A DNA stretch of 64,000 bases from Spirochaetaceae bacterium (GTDB taxonomy: Bacteria > Spirochaetota > Spirochaetia > SZUA-6 > DRHE01). Of this stretch, positions 32,868 to 41,819 are shown piece after piece. The first letter of the stretch is position 1; each line of letters begins with the position of its first letter. The position numbers were made by a program, and so were the translations under genes. Below the pieces are notes generated by a model. That model ran no database searches. It was given only the letters and a program-made list of their open reading frames with translations, and was not told where the DNA came from. The DNA lies in the NCBI GenBank assembly GCA_020353535.1, contig CP070696.1:1513822-1577821 (forward strand). Direction: 5' to 3'.

Positions 32868-35267
32868 ATGAGTGGGAGGATTGGATTGCCGATTTCAAAG
32901 AATTATGCGGGGGCGGTTCTGCGGATTGATCTTTCAAGTGGCGCAAATGAGCGGATCGATACCGGGCAGTACGTCGAGCGATTTGTCGGCGGTCGCGGCC
33001 TGGCTACCGCGATCTACTGGAGTGAGGTGCCCCCCGAAATCGACGCCTTTGATGAGCACAACCGGATGATAATTGCCCTCGGTCCCCTGGCGGGTGTTCC
33101 CGCTATCGGTGGGTCTCGCTGGGGAGTGTACGCAAAATCTCCTCTGCCCGGCAGCCAGCGTTTCTGCTACGGGTCTCTGGGAGGAAGCTTCGGGGCGGAG
33201 CTCAAGTTCGCCGGCTACGACGGGCTGATACTGCAGGGCAGGGCGGAGCGGCCGGTGATCCTGACGATTCGCGACAGGGATATACGCATTCACGATGCGC
33301 AGGATTTGTGGGGCAGGAGCACCACGGATACGATCGCGTTGCTGAAGCAACGGCTGGGGGGTAGAGCAAAGATCCTGACCATCGGTCCGGCCGGGGAGAA
33401 GCTGCTGCCGTTTTCCACTCTCTTCGCCGACGGCGATGCCAGCTGCAGCGGCGGTATGGGAGCGGTGATGGGTGGGAAAAATCTGAAAGCTATCGTGGTT
33501 CGCGGGGAGAATCGCCACGTGGACACGGCCCGTCCGGAAACCCTGCGGGAGATATCCCGGGAGCTGAGAAGCAACGAGAGGGGAAACGTTAAAGTCTGGG
33601 GTATCGATTTTATGGCCCACGGTCCGAAGACCCGTAAACTGCCCTGCTACGGCTGTCTGGCCAACTGCCTGCGGGTAAAATATACGGCCGCCGACAGTAG
33701 GAGCGGCAAGTTCATGTGCCAGTCCCGCTTCTTCTACCTGCCCCACGCCTGGGGGTACTACGGTGAGGACAACGATGTTCCCTTCTTTGCCAACCGGACC
33801 TGTGACGAGCTGGGTATCGATACCTGGGAAGTACAGGCGATCATCGAATGGCTGCTGCGCTGTCACGCTGAAGGGTTGATCACCGAGGCGGAATCCGGTC
33901 TGCCCCTGGCTAAAGTGGGCAGCCTGGAGTTCATCGAAACGCTGCTGAACAAAATAGTGGCTGCCGAAGATTTCGGTGCGCTTTTAACCAGAGGCGCCGA
34001 AAGCGCCGCGCGGGAGCGAGGTCCGGCGGCCTGGGCTCTGTTTCGGCACAACGATCCCTATGATCCCAGATACTGCACGGTCAACACCCTGCTCTATCCT
34101 TTCGAGCCCAGAGAGCCGATCCAGCAACTCCACGAAGCAGGTCTTGTGCTGGCCCAGTGGTCCAGCTGGGCCAAGGGCGTGGAGGGAGCCCACGTCTCCT
34201 CCGAGGTCCTGCGGGGAATCGCCCGTCGGTTCTGGGGCGGAGAAAAGGCCGCCGATTTTGCGACTCTGCAGGGCAAAGCCCTGGCCGCGAAAATGATCCA
34301 GGAACGACAGTACGCAAAGGAGAGCCTGGCTACCTGCGACTGGATGTACCCGGTTATCGATCTCCCCAACTCCGACGACCATATCGGTGATCCCGGGATC
34401 GAGAGCCGCATCCTCACTGCCGTTACCGGCATCGAGTACACAGTGGAACATCTCAACCGGATCGGGGAGCGGATCTTCAACCTGCAGCGGGCCATCCTGT
34501 TACGGGAAGGCCAGCGGGCAGGCCGTGATGACCTCCTGCCTGAGGAGTTTCACAACCAGCCGCTGGAAGGGCATGTTGCCGATCCGGAGTGTATCGTTCC
34601 TGACTGCAAGGGGGCGATCACTTCCCGGCTCGGCTCCAGGATCGATATGGGGGAGTACATCCGCTTGCGGGAGGAGTACTACGAGTTGAGAGGTTGGGAT
34701 GTTCCATCGGGGTTGCAGACCCGTGCAGGATTGCAGGAGCTGGACCTTCCCGAGGTAGCGGAGGAGTTGGAGGCCGGGGGCCTGCTGGCCCCGCAGGCCA
34801 GGCGAGTGCCCGCGTATCTGCGCCTGGCCCGTCGGGTGAGAGTCCGCCTGAGAGCAAAAGGGCGCCGACCAGATCGGAGGCGGCGAAAGCCTCAGTCCGT
34901 AACTCCAGCAGGTACGCCGCTGATGTCCCGCCAGGAGCTGCTGCGGCTTCTGGACGATCAGCGTCTGAAGTACGGGCATCCACGGGTTGTCCACAACTTC
35001 CACGGCTGGAACAAACTGATGCAGTACTACATCAGCGACTTCGATGAGTACTTCCTCATCCGTATGGTAGAGGGGATTGCGCAAGAACCGAAGCCTCTAT
35101 CGGGGGCGTTGGAGCGTCCAGATATAAGCTACCAGATGGACTCCGACACACTCCGGTCCATGACCCGGGGAGAGATCAGTGGTCAGGAGGCGTTCCGACG
35201 CCGCCGGCTGCGGCTCAAGGCTTCGTTTCAGGATATGATGAAGCTTCAGTCCCTCGACCGGTTGTGA
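32868..35267 (+). CDS. Aldehyde:ferredoxin oxidoreductase-family protein with SCP2-like C-terminal domain
   Basis: A tungsten/molybdenum-pterin enzyme of the AOR family, about 799 residues from ATG 32868. The N-terminal pterin-binding domain shows VGGRGLATAIY, IIALGPLAGVPAIGGSRWGVYAKSPLPG in part, and GSLGGSFGAELKFAGYDGL. The 4Fe-4S ligands begin with CYGCLANC. The catalytic core ends near residue 630. After a basic, proline-rich linker the last ~110 residues (NFHGWNKLMQYYISDFDEY, DTLRSMTRGEISGQEAF, KASFQDMMKLQSL) resemble an SCP2 lipid-binding domain. AORs interconvert aldehydes and carboxylates with ferredoxin, and in acetogens can reduce acetate. It converges on fdhA. Confidence 0.85.
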   Translation: MSGRIGLPISKNYAGAVLRIDLSSGANERIDTGQYVERFVGGRGLATAIYWSEVPPEIDAFDEHNRMIIALGPLAGVPAIGGSRWGVYAKSPLPGSQRFCYGSLGGSFGAELKFAGYDGLILQGRAERPVILTIRDRDIRIHDAQDLWGRSTTDTIALLKQRLGGRAKILTIGPAGEKLLPFSTLFADGDASCSGGMGAVMGGKNLKAIVVRGENRHVDTARPETLREISRELRSNERGNVKVWGIDFMAHGPKTRKLPCYGCLANCLRVKYTAADSRSGKFMCQSRFFYLPHAWGYYGEDNDVPFFANRTCDELGIDTWEVQAIIEWLLRCHAEGLITEAESGLPLAKVGSLEFIETLLNKIVAAEDFGALLTRGAESAARERGPAAWALFRHNDPYDPRYCTVNTLLYPFEPREPIQQLHEAGLVLAQWSSWAKGVEGAHVSSEVLRGIARRFWGGEKAADFATLQGKALAAKMIQERQYAKESLATCDWMYPVIDLPNSDDHIGDPGIESRILTAVTGIEYTVEHLNRIGERIFNLQRAILLREGQRAGRDDLLPEEFHNQPLEGHVADPECIVPDCKGAITSRLGSRIDMGEYIRLREEYYELRGWDVPSGLQTRAGLQELDLPEVAEELEAGGLLAPQARRVPAYLRLARRVRVRLRAKGRRPDRRRRKPQSVTPAGTPLMSRQELLRLLDDQRLKYGHPRVVHNFHGWNKLMQYYISDFDEYFLIRMVEGIAQEPKPLSGALERPDISYQMDSDTLRSMTRGEISGQEAFRRRRLRLKASFQDMMKLQSLDRL

Positions 35268-35270
35268 TAA

Positions 35271-35298
35271 GAAGCCCGGACATCAACCTCGGGCTTTC
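35271..35298. terminator. Hairpin between convergent AOR-like gene and fdhA
   Basis: GAAGCCCG and CGGGCTTT form a stem (one G-T pair) around an eleven-base loop. It overlaps the fdhA stop codon and lies three bases after the AOR-like gene's stop, so it could end transcription from both sides, although the T-run is interrupted. Confidence 0.42.
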
Positions 35299-38054
35299 AC
35301 TTTCTCTTTCTTCTTTGCAGCCTCGAATTTCTCGACCTTCACTGCGCAAACCTTGAACTCGGGGATCTTGGCCACCGGATCCAAGGCGTCGTTGGTCAGG
35401 ATGTTGGCTGCCGCCTCCCGGTAGTGGAAGGTCATGAACACCGTGCCCGGCCGGGAGCGTTCGGTGACCACGGTCTTGGCCGTAACCGTGCCCCGTCGGG
35501 AGCTGACCCGAGCCATGTCACCGTGAGCAAGCTTCAATGCCTTGGCGTCGTCCGGGTGGATCTCCACGAATCCGTCCGGGCGGATGGCGTGCAGGCCGTC
35601 CACCCGCCGGCTCATGGTACCCGTGTGGAAGTGGTAGAGGATCCTTCCCGTGGTCAGCAGCAGCGGGTACTGCACGTCCGGCTCCTCCGCCGGCGGGATG
35701 TACTCCACCGCGTTGAACAGACCTTTGCCGCGGGAAAACATGCCCTTGTGCAGGTAGGGCGTTCCTGCATGCTCCCTGTCAGGGCAGGGCCACTGCAGTC
35801 CGAATCCCTGCAGGCGCTCATGGGTGATGCCGCCGTAGATCGGAGTCAGACCGGCAATCTCCTCCATGATCTCGGCGGTGCCGGCATAGTACATCGTATA
35901 ACCCAGACGGGAGGCCAACTCCCCCAGGATCTGCCAATCCGCCTTGGCTTGGCCGGGAGGGTCGAGTACCTTGCGCAGCAGCTGGACTCGTCGTTCGGTA
36001 TTGGTGAAGGTGCCGTCCTTCTCGGCGAAGCTGGCTGCGGGCAGCACTACATCGGCGTACTGGGCCGTTTCGCTCATAAAAATGTCCTGCACCACCAGGA
36101 ACTCGAGAGCCTCCAGGTCCTTACGGACCCGGTTGACGTTGGGATCGCTCAGGAAGGGATTCTCTCCCATCGTGTACATACCCCGGATCTTGCCGTCCTC
36201 GATGCCGTGAAGCATCTCAACTACGGTGAGCCCGGGAAGCAGAGAAAGGGAAGCATCCCAGGCTTTTTCGAACTTCTCCTGGACCTGCGGATTGGCCACT
36301 TGTTGGTAGCCCGGGTAGACATTGGGTAGGGCGCCCAGGTCGCAGGCTCCCTGGACATTGTTCTGACCCCGCAGAGGATTCACTCCGGTGGACTTCTTTC
36401 CCACATTGCCGGTGACCATGGCCAGGTTTGCCAGGGAGAGAACGTTGTCGGTACCTGTGGTGTGCTGAGTAATGCCCATACTGTAGATGATCGATGCTTT
36501 CTCAGCCCGGGCGTACAGCCGGGCCGCCTGAATGATCTTGTCTTTGGGAACGCCGGTGATTTTTTCTACCTTTTCCGGGGTGTATTGCATGACCACGGCC
36601 TTGAACTTATCGAAATCATCGGTACGCTTATCGATGAAATCCTTGTCTTCCAGACCTTCGCTCAAGATCACCTGCATCATCCCGTTGAAAAGGGCCACGT
36701 CCGTACCGGAGCGCTGGCGCAGGTGCAGAGCGGCCACACCTACAAGATCGATCTCCCTGGGATCGGCCACGATCAGGATGGCGCCGTTTTTCTTGACAGC
36801 GGCTTTAACCTCCAGCCCAATGATCGGATGAGCCTCTGTGGTGTTGCTGCCGGTTACGAAGATGCAATCGGCAAATCGTAGCTCTGCAATCGAGTTGGTC
36901 ATGGCGCCGCTGCCGAAGGCCTTGGCCAGGCCGGCCACTGTAGAGGAGTGGCAAAGACGCGCACAGTGGTCGACATTGTTGGTGCCGATTACCGCCCGCA
37001 TGAATTTCTGGAACACATAGTTCTCTTCGTTGGTGCATTTGGCGCTGGACAGGCCGCCGATGGCATTGGGACCGTATTTATCCTTGATCTCCCGCAACCG
37101 CTTGGCCACCAGATCGAGGGCCTCATCCCACGAAGCCTCGACAAACTCGCCGCCTTTGGCTGCGGGCCTGCCTCCGTTCTTCGTCGCTTTACGGATCAGA
37201 GGCGTGGTCAGGCGTTCGGGGTGATTGATGTAGTAGGTGCCGAATTTTCCCTTCACACACAGGTTGCCTTTGCTCACCGTTCCCTTGGCCGGGGTGGTGA
37301 CCTTGACCAGCCTGCCGTCTCTGACGTGCATCTCCAGGGTACAGCCACAGCCGCAGTACGGACAGATGGTGCTGGTAACCTCGAACTCCCACTCCCGGCC
37401 CTTCTTGACCCGTTCCTTTTCTGTCAGAGCCCCGACCGGGCAGACGCTGATGCAGCGCCCGCAGAACTCGCAGGTCGTGTCCTGGAGCGGCCTGTCGAAG
37501 GCCGTGGAGATGCGGGCTTTAAAGCCCCGCTCGGCGTAATCGATGGCGCTGTCGTACTGCAGCTCGGCGCAGGCTAAGACACAGCGGCCGCAGAGGATGC
37601 ATTTATTGTAGTCCCGTACCATAAAGGGATTTTCCTCTTTGACCGGGAAGGTGTTTCTTGCTCGATTCGGCCCCGAGAACACGGATTCGCTGATACCGAA
37701 CGCGTAGGCGTATTTCTCCAGCAGGCAGCTGCCGCTCTTCTCGCAAGTGATACAGGTGATCTCGTGATCCGAGAGGATCAGCTCCAGGTTCAATCGCCGG
37801 GCCTTCATGACCCGTTCGCTGGCTGTGTGCACCACCATCCCCGGCGAAACCGGATAGCTACAGGAGGCGGCCAGGCTCTTCATCCCCTCCACTTCGACCA
37901 CGCACAGGCGGCAGGAGCTCAGCGGATGGATATCTTCTCCGTAGCATAGATGGGGCACTTCGATGCCCGCTGCCTTGGCAGCCCAGTAGATCGTTACTCC
38001 GGGCTGGACCCGGACCTCTTTTCCATCTATGCTCAGCGTTACCAATTCTCTCAT
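35283..38054 (-). CDS. fdhA: Formate dehydrogenase catalytic subunit (Cys type)
   Basis: A 923-residue Mo/W-bis-MGD formate dehydrogenase, interconverting CO2 and formate. Residues 1-80 are a plant-type 2Fe-2S domain (CRLCVVEV), then the His-Cys cluster DHEITCITCEKSGSC, a two-cluster ferredoxin domain (C152-C205 region), and the catalytic domain starting with CPYCGCGC at 231-238. The active-site residue is Cys368 in ARLCHSST, encoded by TGC, so this is not a selenocysteine enzyme. HPIIG and TGNVGKKSTGVNPLRGQNNVQG are standard. Together with the NuoF- and NuoE-like genes upstream it should form a soluble NAD(P)/ferredoxin-linked complex like HylABC/FdhF2. It is the entry step of the methyl branch. 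Confidence 0.95.
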   Translation of the reverse strand: MRELVTLSIDGKEVRVQPGVTIYWAAKAAGIEVPHLCYGEDIHPLSSCRLCVVEVEGMKSLAASCSYPVSPGMVVHTASERVMKARRLNLELILSDHEITCITCEKSGSCLLEKYAYAFGISESVFSGPNRARNTFPVKEENPFMVRDYNKCILCGRCVLACAELQYDSAIDYAERGFKARISTAFDRPLQDTTCEFCGRCISVCPVGALTEKERVKKGREWEFEVTSTICPYCGCGCTLEMHVRDGRLVKVTTPAKGTVSKGNLCVKGKFGTYYINHPERLTTPLIRKATKNGGRPAAKGGEFVEASWDEALDLVAKRLREIKDKYGPNAIGGLSSAKCTNEENYVFQKFMRAVIGTNNVDHCARLCHSSTVAGLAKAFGSGAMTNSIAELRFADCIFVTGSNTTEAHPIIGLEVKAAVKKNGAILIVADPREIDLVGVAALHLRQRSGTDVALFNGMMQVILSEGLEDKDFIDKRTDDFDKFKAVVMQYTPEKVEKITGVPKDKIIQAARLYARAEKASIIYSMGITQHTTGTDNVLSLANLAMVTGNVGKKSTGVNPLRGQNNVQGACDLGALPNVYPGYQQVANPQVQEKFEKAWDASLSLLPGLTVVEMLHGIEDGKIRGMYTMGENPFLSDPNVNRVRKDLEALEFLVVQDIFMSETAQYADVVLPAASFAEKDGTFTNTERRVQLLRKVLDPPGQAKADWQILGELASRLGYTMYYAGTAEIMEEIAGLTPIYGGITHERLQGFGLQWPCPDREHAGTPYLHKGMFSRGKGLFNAVEYIPPAEEPDVQYPLLLTTGRILYHFHTGTMSRRVDGLHAIRPDGFVEIHPDDAKALKLAHGDMARVSSRRGTVTAKTVVTERSRPGTVFMTFHYREAAANILTNDALDPVAKIPEFKVCAVKVEKFEAAKKKEKVKARG

Positions 38055-38077
38055 AATTTTTTCTCTCTCACTTCTAT

Positions 38078-39949
38078 CTAGTTCACTTCAATCGCATCGA
38101 ATCGGCAGGTGGAGTAGCACATGCCGCACTTTGTGCACTTTTCCTGATGGATAAAGTGCACCTCCTTCTTCTCTCCGGTGATCGCTTCCGTGGGGCAGAC
38201 CTTGAGGCAGGCTCCGCAGCCCGTGCAGGTCTCAGGGATGATTCTGTACTGGATCAGCGCCTTGCAGACCTTGGCCGGACAGGTCTCATCCTCGATGTGA
38301 GCCAGGTACTCCTCCTTGAAGTACTTCAAGGTAGTGAGCACAGGATTGGGCGCGGTCTGTCCCAGACCGCAGAGGGCGGTATCCTTGATCGAGTAGGCGA
38401 GTTCTTCGAGGGTTTCCAGGTCCTCCGCTGAGCCTCGCCCGTCGCAGACGTCGACCAGGATCTCCAGCATCCGCTTGGTACCGATACGGCAGGGAACGCA
38501 TTTCCCGCAGCTTTCGTCCTGGATGAAATCCATAAAGAAGCGGGAAACGTCGACCATGCAGGTGCGGTCGTCGGCCACGATCATGCCTCCGGAACCCATG
38601 ATGGCCCCGACCTTGGCCAGGGACTCGTAATCCACGGGCAGATCGAGCATGGCTTCCGGGATGCAGCCTCCTGAGGGTCCTCCTGTCTGGACGGCCTTGA
38701 AACTCCGACCGTCGGGGATGCCGCCGCCCACGGCGAAGACGACCTCCTTCAGGGTGATGCCCATCGGCACCTCGACCAGACCTGTGTTGTTCACCTTGCC
38801 AGCCAGGGCAAAGACCTTGGTGCCCTTGCTCGTCTGCGTACCGATGCCGGCGTACCACTTGCCGCCATTGAGGATGATCGACGGAACATTGGCCAGGGTT
38901 TCCACGTTGTTGATGCTGGTGGGCTTGCCCCATACACCGGATTGGGCGGGAAATGGAGGCCTCGGTCTGGGCATGCCGCGCCTGCCCTCGATGCTGGCGA
39001 TCAGCGCTGTCTCCTCCCCGCAGACGAATGCTCCGGATCCTTTCTTGATCCGGACACGGAAGGAGAAGCCGCTTCCGAGGATATTCTCACCCAGAAGCCC
39101 GAGCGCCTCCGCATCCTGGATCGCCTTTTTCAGGTGCTCCACCGCTATTGGGTACTCAGCCCGCACGTACACGTAACCCTCGGAAGCTCCGATGGCGTAG
39201 GCCGCGATGGTCATACCCTCGACGGCGGTGTGGGGATCGCCCTCCAATACCGCCCGGTCCATGAAGGCACCTGGATCACCCTCGTCCGCGTTGCAGATCA
39301 TGTATTTCGGCTCTCCCGAGGCGGCTCGGGCGAAGGACCACTTACGCCCGGCCGGGAATCCTGCTCCCCCCCGACCCCGCAAGCCTGAGGTGGTTATCTC
39401 CTCGATCACGGCTTCCGGTTTCATTTCGATAAGTGCCTTGGCCAAAGCGGCATAGCCGTCTCTTTCGATATATTGCTGCACGTCGGTGGGATCGATCTCA
39501 CCGCAGTTTCGCAAGACGATTTTCTCCTGATTCTTGTAGAAGGGAACCTCTGCGGCCTGGACTATCGTTTTACCGCTGACCGGATCGGTGTACAGTAGAC
39601 GCTCCACGGGATTTCCCTTCTCTACGGTTTCGCTGACGATTTCCGGTACGTCCGCTGGGCTCACGCCTCCGTAGAAGATCCCGTAGGGATCAACCACCAG
39701 AACGGGGGCCTGGGCGCAGAAACCGTGACAGCCGGTGGCCAGGATCTCAACACCGAGTGATTTTTTCCCGACCTCCTCCTGGAATGCCGTCATGAGCTCC
39801 TCGGCGCCGTGAGCCCGGCACCCGGTCATGCAGATACGGATGCGCACCTTGCCCTCGTCTCTCTGCTCTTTCAACTTCTCCCGCAGATCGTGAAGGTCCT
39901 TGGGACTGTCGATCCTCTGTATGTTGTTTTTTTGTCGGTGTGTAGGCAT
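38078..39949 (-). CDS. NuoF/HydB-like flavin subunit of the formate dehydrogenase complex
   Basis: A 623-residue diaphorase subunit. Domains in order: a thioredoxin-like 2Fe-2S domain (ICMTGC ... GCHGFC, about residues 35-90), the FMN/NAD(P)H domain ([32 protein letters not shown]), an SLBB domain, the 4Fe-4S site ESCGKCVPCRIG with a distal Cys, and a C-terminal two-cluster ferredoxin domain (CTGCGACLKVC, CTKCGMCYSTC). This layout is that of HydB/HylB, the subunit that binds NAD(P) and is central to electron bifurcation. Gaps of 23 and 14 bases to its neighbours place it in one operon with fdhA and the NuoE-like gene. Which of NAD or NADP is used cannot be read. Confidence 0.93.
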   Translation of the reverse strand: MPTHRQKNNIQRIDSPKDLHDLREKLKEQRDEGKVRIRICMTGCRAHGAEELMTAFQEEVGKKSLGVEILATGCHGFCAQAPVLVVDPYGIFYGGVSPADVPEIVSETVEKGNPVERLLYTDPVSGKTIVQAAEVPFYKNQEKIVLRNCGEIDPTDVQQYIERDGYAALAKALIEMKPEAVIEEITTSGLRGRGGAGFPAGRKWSFARAASGEPKYMICNADEGDPGAFMDRAVLEGDPHTAVEGMTIAAYAIGASEGYVYVRAEYPIAVEHLKKAIQDAEALGLLGENILGSGFSFRVRIKKGSGAFVCGEETALIASIEGRRGMPRPRPPFPAQSGVWGKPTSINNVETLANVPSIILNGGKWYAGIGTQTSKGTKVFALAGKVNNTGLVEVPMGITLKEVVFAVGGGIPDGRSFKAVQTGGPSGGCIPEAMLDLPVDYESLAKVGAIMGSGGMIVADDRTCMVDVSRFFMDFIQDESCGKCVPCRIGTKRMLEILVDVCDGRGSAEDLETLEELAYSIKDTALCGLGQTAPNPVLTTLKYFKEEYLAHIEDETCPAKVCKALIQYRIIPETCTGCGACLKVCPTEAITGEKKEVHFIHQEKCTKCGMCYSTCRFDAIEVN

Positions 39950-39963
39950 GGTAGCTCCGTGCT

Positions 39964-40437
39964 CTATCTTTGATAGCTCTTCAAGATTTTTCTCACCTTG
40001 GCAGTGGTGAGTTTGCCGTAGTACCTGTTGCCGATCATCATAACCGGGGCCAGGAAGCAGGTACCCAGGCAGCGCACCACCTCCAGACTGAATAGTCGAT
40101 CCTCCGTGGTGTCAGTGCCGTTCAGATTCAGGTAGGAGCGAATCTCATCAAGGACCATCTGCCCTCCCCGGATGTGGCAGGCGGTTCCCATGCACATCTT
40201 GATGATGTTCTTGCCCCGGGGAGTTAGGGAAAACTGGGCGTAGAAGCTTATGACTCCATAAATGTGGCTCAAAGGGATCTTGAGATGCCTGCTCACCTTC
40301 TCCAGAGCCTCTACCGGCAGATACCCGAGATCCTCCTGGATGTCCTGGAGAAGGCCCATCAGAGCCTCCTGACCGTCCTCCGAGGGGTATCGCTCCAACA
40401 GATGGGCGATGTCGATGGTTGTTGTTTGTAAGCTCAT
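39964..40437 (-). CDS. NuoE/HydC-like 2Fe-2S subunit of the formate dehydrogenase complex
   Basis: A 157-residue thioredoxin-fold subunit with the NuoE cluster ligands: CMGTAC (C-x4-C) and CLGTC (C-x3-C), spaced by about 35 residues. Family segments LQDIQEDLGYLPVEALEKVS and IYGVISFYAQFSL are typical. It passes electrons between the FMN of the NuoF-like partner and other clusters. It lies directly between the receiver-FNT fusion gene (20-base gap) and the NuoF-like gene, tying the formate channel to the formate enzyme. Confidence 0.93.
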   Translation of the reverse strand: MSLQTTTIDIAHLLERYPSEDGQEALMGLLQDIQEDLGYLPVEALEKVSRHLKIPLSHIYGVISFYAQFSLTPRGKNIIKMCMGTACHIRGGQMVLDEIRSYLNLNGTDTTEDRLFSLEVVRCLGTCFLAPVMMIGNRYYGKLTTAKVRKILKSYQR

Positions 40438-40456
40438 CTATCGTCCTTTGTCTTAG

Positions 40457-41749
40457 TTATTTTGCCGGGCTCTGTCCGCTCGGTCTCAGATAGGCGCTCC
40501 AATAACTCATACCGACGAACACGGCGCCGCCGATTATGTTGCCGATGGTTACGGGCAGGAGGTTTTTCAGAAGAAAGGTGAGCCAGCTCAGTGACTCCGG
40601 TGCCATCCCGGAGGGTGTGGCCACGCCCCCGTAGAATCTCAGGAATATTCCCGTAGGGATGAAGTACATGTTGGCGATGGAGTGCTCGAAGCCGAGCGCG
40701 ACAAAACCCATGATGGGAAAGAAGATGGCGAAAATCTTGCCGATGGTTTGGCGCGCAGCCAGAGCCATCCACACCGCCAGGCAGACCAGCCAGTTGCAGC
40801 CGATGCCCCGCAGCAGAGCCTGGAGGAAGGGCAGGTTTACCTTGCCGTAAGCGATCTTCACCGCGGCCACACCCAGGGCGCCGTCGCTGAGGCGCCACAG
40901 TCCGGAGAAGACGAACAGCAGGGCAATCAGGATCGATCCCACGAAGTTGGCCACGTAGACCAGGCCCCATCGTTTGAGCATCCTACCGAAGGTGATCTCC
41001 CGGGCGATTGCGCTGGAGATCATGAGGTTGTTGCCGGTGAACAGCTCCGCCCCCGCGATGATGACCAGCATCAGGCCCAGACTGAACACCGCCCCGGTCA
41101 TGAACTTGGTGAAGCCCACGCCGAGATAGCCAGCCATGTCGAAGCTAACCGTGGTGGCCAGCATGCCGCCGAAGCCTATGTAGGCACCGGCCAGAATGCC
41201 CAGCACGAGCACCGAGAGCCAGGGGGAGGTGGTCTTGCCCACGCCCACCTTCTGGGCTACGGTCTCTGCTATTGTTTTTGGCGCTATGTCCTCCATGCTG
41301 GGTACGGGAAAGCTGATAGAACGGACGATTTTCTCCACTTCCGCCACGCCTTTAACCCGGTCCTGCTCCTTTCGCTTCATCGCCTTCTGTACGGCTGCGA
41401 GGATCTCCTCCGGTGTAAAGGGTTTGGCCACGTAGTCCACGGCCCCCCGCTTCATGGCGTCGGTTGCCCGTTCCACCGCGGGAAAACCGGTAATCATCAC
41501 GATCGCGGAGCCCGGGGAACGTTTGTCGATCATTTCCACGGTGTCCAGGCCGTCCAACTCGGGCATTTTCCAATCGCAGAGAATCACATCGAACTTATTT
41601 TCGGCAACCAACTCCAAGCCCCTGCGGGCGCTGTCTGTTGTTAACACTTCGTATTCTTCGGCGCTGAAGATGCGCTTGCAGGCATCCAGAACGATCTTCT
41701 CGTCGTCGATTACCAGCATTTTCAACATCTTGGTCTTGCTTTTGCTCAT
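40457..41749 (-). CDS. Formate/nitrite (FNT) channel with N-terminal response-regulator receiver domain
   Basis: About 430 residues from ATG 41749 (AAAGGA upstream; ATG 41770 is an alternative). Residues 11-128 are a complete receiver domain: acidic pair VIDDEK, phosphoacceptor Asp59 in LCDWKMPELDG, Thr87 in MITGF, Lys109 in AKPFTP. A ~45-residue linker follows. Residues ~178-425 are a six-segment FNT channel: GILAGAYIGFGGMLA, GAELFTGNNLM, YVANFVGS and the central His356 in GFEHSIANMYFIP. FNT proteins are pentameric channels for formate, nitrite or related anions. Placement before nuoE-like/nuoF-like/fdhA argues for formate. A receiver on the cytosolic N-terminus, which in FocA is the gating segment, suggests phosphorylation-controlled gating. 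That is inference. Confidence 0.9.
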   Translation of the reverse strand: MSKSKTKMLKMLVIDDEKIVLDACKRIFSAEEYEVLTTDSARRGLELVAENKFDVILCDWKMPELDGLDTVEMIDKRSPGSAIVMITGFPAVERATDAMKRGAVDYVAKPFTPEEILAAVQKAMKRKEQDRVKGVAEVEKIVRSISFPVPSMEDIAPKTIAETVAQKVGVGKTTSPWLSVLVLGILAGAYIGFGGMLATTVSFDMAGYLGVGFTKFMTGAVFSLGLMLVIIAGAELFTGNNLMISSAIAREITFGRMLKRWGLVYVANFVGSILIALLFVFSGLWRLSDGALGVAAVKIAYGKVNLPFLQALLRGIGCNWLVCLAVWMALAARQTIGKIFAIFFPIMGFVALGFEHSIANMYFIPTGIFLRFYGGVATPSGMAPESLSWLTFLLKNLLPVTIGNIIGGAVFVGMSYWSAYLRPSGQSPAK

Positions 41750-41819
41750 CTCTTTATCCTTTGCTCGCATTCTTCTATTTCAGTTACTGTAAAAGATTTC
41801 GATATTCTCCTCGTAAGGC

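Noticed and set aside
32933..33866. Minus-strand open frame opposite the AOR-like gene
   Set aside because: It overlaps the conserved pterin-binding and Cys regions of the AOR-like gene, and its translation is Gln/Arg-rich without family similarity.
36951..36953. Possible selenocysteine codon at the fdhA active site
   Set aside because: The codon read on the minus strand is TGC, so the residue is ordinary Cys.
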